Assembly (NCBI RefSeq): GCF_029167365.1 | Contig: NZ_JARFNM010000001.1 | Location: 1,046,001 to 1,110,000 of the forward strand | Source of the DNA: Amygdalobacter nucleatus | GTDB taxonomy: Bacteria > Bacillota > Clostridia > Saccharofermentanales > Fastidiosipilaceae | Length of the DNA stretch: 64,000 bases | Direction of reading: 5' to 3' | Shown: in pieces, positions 17,021 through 26,122 of the stretch | Layout of the letters: the number at the start of each line of letters is the position of its first letter | Numbering within the stretch: the first letter of the stretch is position 1 | Made by a program: the position numbers and the translations under genes | Notes under the pieces: generated by a model | Told to the model about the DNA's origin: nothing | Seen by the model: only the letters and a program-made list of their open reading frames with translations | Databases searched by the model: none

Positions 17021-17042
17021 TCTAAGCTAATTAAGCTGTTAA

Positions 17043-19193
17043 TTACAACTTGCTCAAGTCTGGTACATCTTTGGACTCAACTTCAGATAATTCACGTTTA
17101 TGCTTAGCTTCCTCTTGCTTAACTAAATAGTTTTGCTTAAATTCGGCCAAATTCTCCAAACTTGGTAATTTGCCAGCAGCAATCATCTTCTCACGGCCCT
17201 TATTGTGAGCATCCTTAGCTAAAACATCCTCAGGTGTATTTTCCAAATAGAGTATCTCAAACTCTACCTCGTCAATACGCTCAACTTCTAATAAGCGCTC
17301 TGCAATCTTACGTAAAGCAGCTTCATGCTCCCTTAAGCAAGTCAAGACATCAACATAAGCTTGGTCGATAATCTTTTTGACAGCCAAATCAATCTGTTCA
17401 GCTGTCTTATCGCTAAAGCTACGGCTATGGCCAATACCATGGCCCATGAACATATCATCAGTCTCAACGTAGACCAAATTCTCCATGTTCTCAGCCATAC
17501 CATAAGCTGTAACCATCTTACGTGCCAACTTATTGCAACCTTCCAAGTCGTTAGAAGCACCAGTTGTGATCTGGTTGAAAATCACTTGCTCTCCGCCTCT
17601 ACCACCTAAGGCAATCATAATATTCTGCAACAATTGTTCCTTCGTTGCATAATACAAATCCTCATATGGCTTATGGGCTGTATAACCACCAGCTTGACCG
17701 GCTGAAATGATAGATACACGTTCGACGCGCTCTGTTTCACTAACTGAACGAACCATAATTGCATGGCCAGCTTCATGATGAGCTGTTATGCTCCGCTCTT
17801 CCTCGCTCATAATACGATTCTTCTTTTCAGGTCCAAGCATGACTTTAAAGATAGCATCTTGAATGTCAAAATATGTAATCTCTTTGGCATTACGTCTAGC
17901 TGCTAACAAAGCTGCCTCATTAAGTAAGTTAGCTAAATCAGCACCTGTAAAGCCTGGTGTAATACGCGCAATTTCTCTTAAATTGATACCAGCTTGCAAC
18001 TTTTTGTTGCGAGCATGTACCTTCAAAATCTCTTCACGGCCTTGAATGTCAGGCGGTGAAACGGTGATTCTACGGTCAAAACGACCTGGTCTAGTCAAAG
18101 CTGGATCCAAAATATCAGCTCTATTCGTAGCAGCCATTACAATGATGCCCTGTGTAGAACTAAAGCCGTCCATTTCGACCAGAATCTGATTCAATGTTTG
18201 CTCACGCTCATCATGGCTACCGCCTAAGCCGGAACCACGCTGACGACCAATTGCGTCAATTTCATCGATAAAAATAATTGCCGGTGTATGCTTCTTAACT
18301 TCGTTGAACATATCACGGACACGGGAAGCACCAACACCAACATACATCTCCATGAAATCGGAACCAGAAATTGTATAGAATGGCACACCAGCTTCAGTAG
18401 CTACAGCCTTAGCTAACAAAGTTTTACCAGTACCTGGAGGGCCGACTAAAAGCACGCCACGTGGAATCTTCGCACCCAAAGCATAATAACGATTAGGATT
18501 GCGCAAGAAATCAACAATCTCTTGCATCTCTTGCTTCTCTTCATCTGCACCAGCTACATCATCGAAGCGAACAGGATTCTCCTTAAGGTCCACTCGTCTA
18601 GCCTTGCTACTACCAAAGTTAAGCGGATTTTTGCCATCCCCCATTTGGCGGAACATGAAATTCCAGACAGCAAAGGCTAAAACGCCCATCATGGCTAAAG
18701 TCAAAACTACATTTGTCACTGCGCCGTAATTGATCGGCTCTGTGTAGTTGTATGTCATGCCATATTTTTGCTTAGCTTGCTCTAATTTATCTAGAATTTT
18801 AGGTAACCAGAAACTAGAAACTCGTTTGCTGATGATTCGACCATCTAAAACAAGCGAATTTTTAGGATCGTTAGCCTTATCTAAAATTTCTAACAAATTA
18901 GGCGCTGTGGCTTGGCTATTTGCCTCAGTCAAATTACTTGTTGTATGCTCAGGCAATTCACCTAGCTTAACTTGACTCTTATCAATCAAGTGCACCCTAA
19001 TTTCGTTGCTTGTCACATCAACGTGACTTACTTTACCCTCATCGATTAAGCGAACAATGGACGATAAATCAGCTTGTTTATCGCCACTGCCCATGAAATA
19101 GTAAATGCTCGCAAAAGCCGCTAATATCATTAACAAAAATAGTCCGATATTTGGGCGAAAGCCACGGGCATATTGCTTTTCTTTCTCAAACAT
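17043..19193 (-). CDS. ftsH: ATP-dependent zinc metalloprotease FtsH
   Basis: 716 residues. FtsH is a hexameric membrane protease that degrades misfolded membrane proteins and some regulators. Two transmembrane helices (about 15-36 and 162-182) flank an external domain. The AAA module follows, with Walker A GPPGTGKT, Walker B FIDEIDA and the second region of homology ending RPGRFDR. The zinc site HEAGH is present. The ATG is preceded by GGAGTTAAT. It is the last gene of rplI-dnaB-tilS-hpt-ftsH; the tilS-hpt-ftsH order is classic in Firmicutes. The C-terminal tail is charged and somewhat longer than usual. Confidence 0.97.
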   Translation of the reverse strand: MFEKEKQYARGFRPNIGLFLLMILAAFASIYYFMGSGDKQADLSSIVRLIDEGKVSHVDVTSNEIRVHLIDKSQVKLGELPEHTTSNLTEANSQATAPNLLEILDKANDPKNSLVLDGRIISKRVSSFWLPKILDKLEQAKQKYGMTYNYTEPINYGAVTNVVLTLAMMGVLAFAVWNFMFRQMGDGKNPLNFGSSKARRVDLKENPVRFDDVAGADEEKQEMQEIVDFLRNPNRYYALGAKIPRGVLLVGPPGTGKTLLAKAVATEAGVPFYTISGSDFMEMYVGVGASRVRDMFNEVKKHTPAIIFIDEIDAIGRQRGSGLGGSHDEREQTLNQILVEMDGFSSTQGIIVMAATNRADILDPALTRPGRFDRRITVSPPDIQGREEILKVHARNKKLQAGINLREIARITPGFTGADLANLLNEAALLAARRNAKEITYFDIQDAIFKVMLGPEKKNRIMSEEERSITAHHEAGHAIMVRSVSETERVERVSIISAGQAGGYTAHKPYEDLYYATKEQLLQNIMIALGGRGGEQVIFNQITTGASNDLEGCNKLARKMVTAYGMAENMENLVYVETDDMFMGHGIGHSRSFSDKTAEQIDLAVKKIIDQAYVDVLTCLREHEAALRKIAERLLEVERIDEVEFEILYLENTPEDVLAKDAHNKGREKMIAAGKLPSLENLAEFKQNYLVKQEEAKHKRELSEVESKDVPDLSKL

Positions 19194-19207
19194 ATTAACT
19201 CCAATTT

Positions 19208-19786
19208 TTAATTATTAGCTTGAACTGGCCTTGCGGCATAAACGCCAGACAAGTTACGATAGTAATCTTGATAATCAGTTCCATAGCCAACAATAAACTC
19301 ATCTGGAACTTCTATACCAACATACTTAGGTTCTAATACAACCTTGCGGCGTGATGGCTTATCAAAAGCCGTGCAAATTTCCAAACTTGCTGGTTCACGC
19401 TCCTTAAGTAATTGATAAATTTTCTTCAAGGTAAAGCCAGTATCAACAATGTCCTCTACTAAAAGCACATGGCGGCCTTTAATATCACAATTAACATCTT
19501 GAACAATTTTGACATCACCGGAACTTACAGTGCCATTACCATACGAACTACAACGTATAAATTCGACGATCACTGGCAAATCAATTGTACGTACCAAGTC
19601 ACTCAAAAATACAAAAGAACCTTTTAGAATTGAAATCAATAATAACTTTTCCCCTGCATAATCTTGTGACACTCTCTGGCCTAGGCGAACCACCATAGCC
19701 TTTATGTCTTCTTCACTGTACATCAGTTTAGCTGGGTACATACCACCAATTGGCGTAAATTTCCCGTTTAACTGCTTCTGATCCAT
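19208..19786 (-). CDS. hpt: hypoxanthine phosphoribosyltransferase
   Basis: 192 residues. It salvages hypoxanthine (and often guanine) with PRPP to make IMP or GMP. The PRPP-binding loop is LLVEDIVDTGFTL, and GSFVFLSDLVR is the family's N-terminal loop. I choose the ATG at 19786, seven nt after AAGGAG. A GTG two codons earlier would sit on the ribosome site. It lies between tilS and ftsH, the usual arrangement. Confidence 0.95.
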   Translation of the reverse strand: MDQKQLNGKFTPIGGMYPAKLMYSEEDIKAMVVRLGQRVSQDYAGEKLLLISILKGSFVFLSDLVRTIDLPVIVEFIRCSSYGNGTVSSGDVKIVQDVNCDIKGRHVLLVEDIVDTGFTLKKIYQLLKEREPASLEICTAFDKPSRRKVVLEPKYVGIEVPDEFIVGYGTDYQDYYRNLSGVYAARPVQANN

Positions 19787-19859
19787 CTTCACGCTCCTTT
19801 TTGAGAAGTACTCTTAATTTTAACATAAAAGCCTATCTATTTAGTAAAGCAAACATTAA

Positions 19860-21395
19860 TTATTTCGCTTTAAATTCGACTTTTTTCCGTAAATTGCGGA
19901 AAAAGAGATGTTGAACATGCTGAGTATTTTTCTTTACAAGTACTAATAGCTCTGAATACAAAAAAGAAGGTAAAGGCAAGCGCTTAAAATAAGCCTCCAA
20001 TGCAAGCTGTTTTTGCTCAACTAACAAATAATCCCCCTTTTGGGCTGCTCTTAATTCCAAACTAGCTGATAAATCACCAATTAGCTCAAAATATTGTGGC
20101 CAATTAGAAGCTAAAGGCAATAGTTTACCATAATAAGCTAAGAAAAAAGGTTTGCACTTTGCAATAACTAAATCAGTAGCTAACTTTTTATCAGCCAAAT
20201 GTAAATCAGGGCTAACATATACGACTAGGCAGCGATCCAAAAGAACGACAATTGTCTGTTTATTCAAACTAAAGAACTGAATTTGTTTACTAGGCTTAGT
20301 CCAAGCCTTCAAAATAAAGCTCTCTACTACTTTTAATTGTCTCTGCGTAATTAATAGGTCTGGTAACAGCTCAGCTAACAAGCGTTGCCAATAAAATTGC
20401 ACCAGCTTAATGGGTAAAATTGAAGTTGAATCTGGCTGAAAAGTTATAGCCAAGGCTTGGTCTTTTCCTGGCAAATTTATAGACTTACTTAAATTAACAA
20501 CTTGCTTATTTAACTCTAAATTAGTCTGTAACAGATAATCTGTAACTTCTAGCTCAGTCTGAGCTAAGCTTGCTAAATTAGCCAACTTACTAGCTGCTTT
20601 TGGAAATTTAGTCAAGACAGCAGGCAAAATTGTCTGTCTCAAGAAATTACGCTCATAATGTGTGTCTTTATTGCTTTGATCATCAGCGTAATTCAAGCCT
20701 CTTGCCTTAACATAAGCTAACAAATCCGCCTTTGTAAACTTCAACAACGGCCGCCAAGCTGTATATGTTAAATCATCAGTCTGCGTATCTAAAAAATGCT
20801 CAAGTTCAGCCTTAGCTATGTCAGCTTCGGGAATTATCTGAATATAGTCTGCCTGAGCAGCCAATTTAATAGTTTCTAAATCAACACAATGCTCCTTAAG
20901 CGGCCAAATGCCAGCTAAGCCACGCATACCTGTGCCTTTCAAGCAATGGTTAAAGACAGTTTCAGCCTGATCATCTAAATGTTGAGCTAAACACAGATAA
21001 CAACTATTATGTTCAACTTTGGTGTAATACGTACTTGCCCACGAAAATGCCATGCGTCTAAGCTCACGCGCGGCTACTTCCTCACTAAAGTGCATAACCT
21101 TAGCATAAGCATTGACATCAACGCTGAAAGCTAGAAGTTGGCCCTGCAAAGCGTCTACCTGCGTTTTTAGATTGTAATACTCAAATTCAGCTTCTTTGCG
21201 TAAATTATGCCAAATATGAACAAGCGTCACATGCTTTGCCAAAGCTAAGTTACTAGCTAAAAGTTGCCATAAAGCTAGAGAGTCAGCTCCCCCAGAACAA
21301 GCCACAAGATAGTGTTTAGTGCCTAATTTTGCTTGCTCATGCTCAAATTCAGCTAGAATTTCCCGAAACTCACTCTCTAATTTTTGTACTTGCAT
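19860..21395 (-). CDS. tilS: tRNA(Ile)-lysidine synthase
   Basis: 511 residues. TilS converts C34 of the tRNA-Ile CAU anticodon to lysidine so that it reads AUA. The N-type ATP pyrophosphatase loop SGGADS lies near residues 35-40. GTGMRGLAGIWP and NFLRQTILP are typical of the catalytic domain, and a long C-terminal half follows. The ATG at 21395 is the best start; a TTG lies one codon earlier. An AGGGTG site is seven nt upstream. It begins 18 nt after the dnaB stop. Confidence 0.92.
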   Translation of the reverse strand: MQVQKLESEFREILAEFEHEQAKLGTKHYLVACSGGADSLALWQLLASNLALAKHVTLVHIWHNLRKEAEFEYYNLKTQVDALQGQLLAFSVDVNAYAKVMHFSEEVAARELRRMAFSWASTYYTKVEHNSCYLCLAQHLDDQAETVFNHCLKGTGMRGLAGIWPLKEHCVDLETIKLAAQADYIQIIPEADIAKAELEHFLDTQTDDLTYTAWRPLLKFTKADLLAYVKARGLNYADDQSNKDTHYERNFLRQTILPAVLTKFPKAASKLANLASLAQTELEVTDYLLQTNLELNKQVVNLSKSINLPGKDQALAITFQPDSTSILPIKLVQFYWQRLLAELLPDLLITQRQLKVVESFILKAWTKPSKQIQFFSLNKQTIVVLLDRCLVVYVSPDLHLADKKLATDLVIAKCKPFFLAYYGKLLPLASNWPQYFELIGDLSASLELRAAQKGDYLLVEQKQLALEAYFKRLPLPSFLYSELLVLVKKNTQHVQHLFFRNLRKKVEFKAK

Positions 21396-21413
21396 CAATC
21401 TACACCCTAAAAA

Positions 21414-22961
21414 TTAAAAAGGTAAATCCAAATCATGTGGAACATCTGAACTGGTTGGATCTTTAGCTATCGGCTCTTTGGCTAATTTAGCATCAGCATC
21501 ATTCAAATGTGCGTCTAACCAAGCTTTATCTATTTTGTCTGGTTGAAATTCATCAAAATCTTGCGTATGTTGCTCTGCTGGCGGCTCTGCTTGTTCAAAG
21601 CTCTCAGCAAATAAAGTATAGTCAGGCATCCAATTCATTTTAACTGTCGTTGTTTTGCCATGCCTATTCTTCGCAATGATAATTTCAGCCTCACTTACAG
21701 CTGAACTACTTTCAATCCCCTGTTCTTTCTCTTTATAGTAAGAATCACGATAGATAAAAGTAACAGTATCAGCATCCTGCTCAATAGAACCTGACTCACG
21801 CAAATCAGACAAAATTGGACGCCGATTCTGCCTAGCTTCACAAGCACGCGACAACTGCGACAAAGCGATAACTGGCACATTAAGTTCCTTAGCTAACAGC
21901 TTCAAGTTACGGGACATTTCCGAAACATCCTGCTGTCTCGAATCAGACTTGCTGTCAGAGCGCATCAACTGCAAATAATCTACAACAATCAAACCTAAAT
22001 CATGCTCTAGTTTTAGCTGTCTAGCCTTACTTAAAATCTCCAAAGGCGAAATGCCAGGCCGATCATCAATATAAATTGGCACATCGTAAAACTTAAAGGC
22101 TGCCTCAGACACCTTGGTCCAAAATTCAGGTGGAAAAGGTGGCTTGTTAAAATCAGCTGAATTTATGAAACGAAAGGCAGACAACAAACGAATCGCAATC
22201 TCCTGTTTGCTCATCTCTAAGCTGAAAATTGCAACTGTTTTTTTGGAATAGTAGGCCACATTATGCGCAATATTAATGGCCAAAGCTGATTTACCCATGG
22301 CTGGACGTGCTGCCAAAATATTGAGTGAGCCAGCCTTTAGACCGCCTAAAGCATTATCCAAACTTGGATAGGAAGTTTTTAGGCCACGGAACTGGTTACC
22401 TGATTTATCAAGCTCTTGTAAATAAGCCAATGTTTCGTCCATAATTGGCCAAATTGCTTCCAAGCCCCCACTGTTACTCTGCTTGCGAATCTGCAATAAT
22501 TTGCTAACCAACGTATCCATCACAGAGTCAGCATCTTCACTCTTATGACTTAAAAGCGTGATCTGCTGCAATATAGCCTGCAATTCCCGCAGCTTAGCCT
22601 TGGAGCGCACTAACTTAGCGTAATCCTCAGCATTCTCCAAGATTCTCGGAGCGTAAGATAGCTCATCGATATAAGCCATCGTGCCAACTTCGTCTAATTG
22701 CCCTAAAGCATCTAACTTATCAGCCAAAGTTAAAGCATCTACCGCTTTATGTTCGGCTAACAATTCACGAATTGCCCGATAAATGACCTGATGCTTCGGC
22801 AAATAAAAATCTTTCTCGCTTAATAAAGGTAAAAGCGCAGCTAAATAGCTCTTACCTGCCAGCATACAGCCCAAAGTGGCTTTTTCAGCTTCGACATTGT
22901 ACGGAACAACTTCTGTTTCTGGATTTAAATTCAAATCAGCCAGCATCTCATCTTTCGCCAT
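21414..22961 (-). CDS. dnaB: replicative DNA helicase DnaB
   Basis: 515 residues. Hexameric helicase that unwinds DNA at the fork. The N-terminal primase-interacting domain begins VPYNVEAEKATLGCML. The RecA-like core has Walker A RPAMGKSAL, the H2 segment IVVDYLQLM and the arginine region near FIYRDSYY. The C-terminal 60 residues are an acidic, Pro-rich tail. AAGGAG lies 11 nt before the ATG. It follows rplI by 15 nt, a common gene pair in Firmicutes. Confidence 0.97.
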   Translation of the reverse strand: MAKDEMLADLNLNPETEVVPYNVEAEKATLGCMLAGKSYLAALLPLLSEKDFYLPKHQVIYRAIRELLAEHKAVDALTLADKLDALGQLDEVGTMAYIDELSYAPRILENAEDYAKLVRSKAKLRELQAILQQITLLSHKSEDADSVMDTLVSKLLQIRKQSNSGGLEAIWPIMDETLAYLQELDKSGNQFRGLKTSYPSLDNALGGLKAGSLNILAARPAMGKSALAINIAHNVAYYSKKTVAIFSLEMSKQEIAIRLLSAFRFINSADFNKPPFPPEFWTKVSEAAFKFYDVPIYIDDRPGISPLEILSKARQLKLEHDLGLIVVDYLQLMRSDSKSDSRQQDVSEMSRNLKLLAKELNVPVIALSQLSRACEARQNRRPILSDLRESGSIEQDADTVTFIYRDSYYKEKEQGIESSSAVSEAEIIIAKNRHGKTTTVKMNWMPDYTLFAESFEQAEPPAEQHTQDFDEFQPDKIDKAWLDAHLNDADAKLAKEPIAKDPTSSDVPHDLDLPF

Positions 22962-22976
22962 GCTCAGCGAATCTCC

Positions 22977-23420
22977 TTATAAAGCTTCGATATTAATTGT
23001 AATATCGGCGCTAACTTCATGATAAAGTTTCAATTTACAAGTCATTTGGCCAACACTCTTAATATTACCTGATAAAACGATATTGCGTTTATCAACTTTG
23101 TAATCAGCCTTATCTAGGCAAGCCGCCACATCAGCAGCTGTCAACGCACCATAAAGTTTACCGCCCTCACCAGCTTTCATCTTGAGTGTGAAAGTCTTTC
23201 CTTTGATCTCTTTGGCTAAATCTTGAGCAGCTTGCTTGTCACGTGCTTCCTTAGCAGCTTCTGCGCCCTTCTTTTGCTTGAGTAAGTTAAGATTTTTGTC
23301 ATTAGCCAGCAAAGCGAGCCCCTTCTTCAACAAGAAATTATTAGCATAACCCTCGCTAACATCAAGTAATTGATCCTTTTTACCAACATTCTTTATATCT
23401 GCTAACAAAATAACCTTCAT
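22977..23420 (-). CDS. rplI: 50S ribosomal protein L9
   Basis: 147 residues, standard bL9. The N-terminal domain MKVILLADIKNVGKKDQLL is followed by the long connecting helix rich in Lys and Ala, then the C-terminal domain. GGGAG precedes the ATG. First gene of the rplI-dnaB-tilS-hpt-ftsH operon, with an extended -10 promoter close upstream. Confidence 0.97.
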   Translation of the reverse strand: MKVILLADIKNVGKKDQLLDVSEGYANNFLLKKGLALLANDKNLNLLKQKKGAEAAKEARDKQAAQDLAKEIKGKTFTLKMKAGEGGKLYGALTAADVAACLDKADYKVDKRNIVLSGNIKSVGQMTCKLKLYHEVSADITINIEAL

Positions 23421-23452
23421 ATGTTGTAAATCTCCCTTACGCTTTTCGCTTA

Positions 23453-23461
23453 ATTATAGCA
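23453..23461 (-). promoter_or_regulatory. extended -10 promoter of the rplI operon
   Basis: Minus strand TGCTATAAT, a perfect extended -10, 33 nt before the rplI ATG. It directly abuts the terminator of the PTS genes upstream. No clear -35. Confidence 0.5.
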
Positions 23462-23498
23462 AAAGATGCAGAGTCTGTGAAAATGACGCTGCATCTTA
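23462..23498 (-). terminator. terminator of the PTS IIC-IIB pair
   Basis: Minus strand AAGATGCAG and CTGCATCTT arms with partial inner pairing, followed by a short TTTT run that runs into the rplI promoter. Confidence 0.6.
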
Positions 23499-23529
23499 TT
23501 AAGCTTAAAGTAGCTTATAATGCTGATAA

Positions 23530-23847
23530 TTAGCTTTCCATCAATTTAATGGCGGCCTTCAGAACTTTTTCACCGTTCATCATGCCATAGTCCATCATGT
23601 TTATTACAGCTAACTTGATTGGCCGATTGCCGATAACCTCAGCGAACTTCGGTTCAACGTAACGAATCTGCGGACCTACTAGAACAACTGAAATATCATT
23701 ATCTTTCTTCAGGCGATCCACGCCTTCCGGCTCAGAAACGGCAAATATCTCAAACTCCTTGCCCATCTCCTTAGCGGCCTTATCCATCTTAGTTACTAAC
23801 AAGCTTGAACTCATGCCACCTGAGCAAACTAACATGATTTTCTTCAT
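23530..23847 (-). CDS. PTS IIB component, lactose/cellobiose family
   Basis: 105 residues, typical of the Lac-family IIB. The phosphorylated cysteine is Cys8 in VCSGGMSSS. IIB passes phosphate from IIA to the sugar bound by IIC. Its ATG overlaps the stop of the IIC gene by four bases (ATGA), so the two are translationally coupled. No IIA gene is next to this pair; the IIA at 32.1 kb, in the neighbouring operon, may serve both. The substrate cannot be read from the sequence. Confidence 0.92.
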   Translation of the reverse strand: MKKIMLVCSGGMSSSLLVTKMDKAAKEMGKEFEIFAVSEPEGVDRLKKDNDISVVLVGPQIRYVEPKFAEVIGNRPIKLAVINMMDYGMMNGEKVLKAAIKLMES

Positions 23848-25127
23848 TCTTTCTCACCAGCTTCTTCTAATTTCTTGTAATCTTTCTCAAGTTCCATAAC
23901 AAATGGCGCATAAATCAAGATGTCAATTACAATCAACACAATCTGCAAGATTGAACCCATGATGCTGCCTGTAGCAAAGAAGCCACTTAAAATCGGCGGC
24001 ATTGTCCAAGTTGGCATTGCGCAAGTTCTAGGCACAATCCCAATTGCCATCGTTGTATAAGTGATTATAGCATTAACAATTGGTGTGAAAACGAATGGGA
24101 TGAGTAACTTGAAATTGAGCACAACTGGAACGCCAAAGATTGTCGGTTCATTGATATTGAATATACCAGGTGTAAAAGTAATTGGTGCTAATGCCTTAGC
24201 TTGCTTACTTGCATTCTTGCGTCTTGCTAAAATAGCCAAAACAATAACCAAACCTAATGTAGCACCGCCACCACCGATGTAAACAAAGTTCATCATGAAT
24301 GGGTTTGTAACAATGTGTGGTAATGGCAAACCAGCTTTAACAGCTTCCATATTAGCATTGATATTCTCTAACCAAGTTGGGCCAAAGAATGTATGAACAG
24401 TATCAGCACCATGTACACCTACGAACCAGAACAAACCGTTCAAACCAGCAACTACGCAAGTGCCTAACAAGTTATTCGTGAACAGACGTACAGGTTTTGA
24501 GAGAATTTGTTGAATCAAAATATGCATATTTGGCAAGCCGAAAGCGTCCAAAGTAGCAAAAATTGCGAGCCAACCACTGATAATCACAATACCAGGAATG
24601 ATACCTGAGAAGCTACGTGCAACTGCCGGTGGTACAGTTTCTGGTAAAGTAATCTGAATATTACGTTTGATAAACCAAATGTAAACTCTAGAGCTGACCA
24701 AAGCTACGACCAATGCAACGAACAAACCACTTGCGCCTAAGAATTGAGTAGGTACACCAGCACCAGCCTCACCTTTGACAAACGGTGTTAATGTGATAAA
24801 GGAACCAACTGAAATAATACCAGCTGACAAACCATCAATATCATGCATTTTAGCATATTCCATAGCCACGCCAAAGGCAGCAATCAAGCTGACTAGGCCA
24901 AAGCTACTGTCAACACCTTTCCACAAGTAGCCTACGATACCTGCGTCCTTCAACAAGTCTTTCCATGCTTGAATTGGGAAACTTGCAATAATCATTAGAA
25001 GAGAACCTGCCATGATAAGCGGCATACTCATAGCTAAACCGTTACGTACAGCTAACAAAATCTTATTCGTAGCCAACTTATAAGCAACCGGCGCCAGCTT
25101 TTCTTCCATGAAATTTTTGAGATTCAT
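23844..25127 (-). CDS. PTS IIC permease, lactose/cellobiose family
   Basis: 427 residues with about ten hydrophobic helices. IIC is the membrane channel that binds and translocates the sugar. Family signatures include GVHGADTVHTFFGP, IGGGGATLGLV and GIFNINEPTIFGVPVVLN; the last carries the conserved NEP-Glu motif of the substrate site. The start at 25127 has GGGGGA eight nt upstream; 20 upstream codons in frame are probably untranslated. It resembles the IIC at 29.9 kb but is clearly diverged. A promoter with a dyad precedes it. Confidence 0.92.
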   Translation of the reverse strand: MNLKNFMEEKLAPVAYKLATNKILLAVRNGLAMSMPLIMAGSLLMIIASFPIQAWKDLLKDAGIVGYLWKGVDSSFGLVSLIAAFGVAMEYAKMHDIDGLSAGIISVGSFITLTPFVKGEAGAGVPTQFLGASGLFVALVVALVSSRVYIWFIKRNIQITLPETVPPAVARSFSGIIPGIVIISGWLAIFATLDAFGLPNMHILIQQILSKPVRLFTNNLLGTCVVAGLNGLFWFVGVHGADTVHTFFGPTWLENINANMEAVKAGLPLPHIVTNPFMMNFVYIGGGGATLGLVIVLAILARRKNASKQAKALAPITFTPGIFNINEPTIFGVPVVLNFKLLIPFVFTPIVNAIITYTTMAIGIVPRTCAMPTWTMPPILSGFFATGSIMGSILQIVLIVIDILIYAPFVMELEKDYKKLEEAGEKE

Positions 25128-25192
25128 ACGTAAAAATCCCCCGTCTACACAATAGATACCCTGCTCTAACCCGAAAGCAGCGTTCAAGTAAT

Positions 25193-25232
25193 ATATTAAT
25201 ACAATATCACAATTTGTGCAATAATTTGTGAT
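25193..25232 (-). promoter_or_regulatory. promoter and candidate operator of the second PTS pair
   Basis: Minus strand TTGCAC (25221-25216), 17 nt, TAATAT (25198-25193). The -35 lies within an imperfect dyad with ATCACAA and TTGTGAT arms (25206-25232) that also holds AATTTGTG twice, 12 nt apart. TTTGTGCAA is shared with the palindrome at the glycosylasparaginase promoter, suggesting a common regulator. Confidence 0.45.
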
Positions 25233-25308
25233 TTTTTCCGCCTGTATTTGTACTCATTTTACAAGTGAAAGCTCATGAATCTAAGCAAAATAGCAATTTT
25301 GCAAGCAT

Positions 25309-25337
25309 TAAAAAAGGACAGTATATTGTACTGTCCT
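25309..25337 (-). terminator. terminator of the peptidase-cutC unit
   Basis: Minus strand AGGACAGTA, short loop, TACTGTCCT, then TTTTTT, 25 nt past the cutC stop. Confidence 0.85.
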
Positions 25338-25361
25338 AAATAAGAACTTGTCCTACACATA

Positions 25362-26105
25362 TCAATCAAAACTAGCAATAACTACTTTTAGTTCCTTAGC
25401 TAACTGATAGTCAGTGCAAATATAACTCGTCGGTGCATTTGGATAAACGGCATAAGACACATGCAAGTTACTTGTTGGGTCTGATTTGGTCGACTTACAA
25501 GAAGCGTGTAAATACTGTACATGCGTTTTCTCTAACAAGCTCTTCGCGTTGCTTGCCTTAACTCCAGCTCCTGCCACAATTTCAATTTGCTTGCCATACT
25601 TAGCTTGCAAACTTGCTAATAAGTCAGCTCCTTGTAGAGCTGTTTCAGATTGCCCACTTGTAAGTAAGCGGTCGACCTTGAGTGCAATCAATGTTTTAAT
25701 CGCAGCTGCAGCATCTTTGGTATTATCAAAAGCACGATGAAAAATAGCTTTCTTGCCAGCTTGATGAATTAACTCTACAAATTCTTTAGTCCGTTTTTCA
25801 TCGACCTCGAAATCTTCAGTCAAAAATCCAAAGACTATACCGTCTATATTCTCCTTGCAAAAGATATGTAAGTCCGCTAGCATGCTAGCATATTCAGATT
25901 CAGAATAGAAAAAGCCACCAGCTCTAGGTCTAAGCATGCAATTTTTTTCAATCTGCAAATTGTCAGCAATCAATCTAACCAAACCAAAAGATGGCGTCAA
26001 TCCGCCTAGATCTAAGGCGGCATTAATCTCTACACTTGTGTAAGCAAGCTCGCTAGCTATCTTAGCACCTGCATACGACTCAACACAGATTTCACTCTTA
26101 ATCAT
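25362..26105 (-). CDS. cutC: CutC family TIM-barrel protein
   Basis: 247 residues, standard CutC length. Motifs of the family are seen: MLRPRAGGFFYS, GFLTEDFEVD, FHRAFDNT and RLLTSGQ. CutC was named for copper homeostasis, but its biochemical activity is not established. No copper transporter or chaperone gene is nearby. Here it is the last gene of a run of peptidases that follows a PTS and a glycosylasparaginase, which fits a metabolic role better than copper handling; this is inference. The ATG at 26105 has GGAGC seven nt upstream; a GTG lies one codon earlier. Confidence 0.9.
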   Translation of the reverse strand: MIKSEICVESYAGAKIASELAYTSVEINAALDLGGLTPSFGLVRLIADNLQIEKNCMLRPRAGGFFYSESEYASMLADLHIFCKENIDGIVFGFLTEDFEVDEKRTKEFVELIHQAGKKAIFHRAFDNTKDAAAAIKTLIALKVDRLLTSGQSETALQGADLLASLQAKYGKQIEIVAGAGVKASNAKSLLEKTHVQYLHASCKSTKSDPTSNLHVSYAVYPNAPTSYICTDYQLAKELKVVIASFD

Positions 26106-26122
26106 CACTAAAGCTCCAAATT

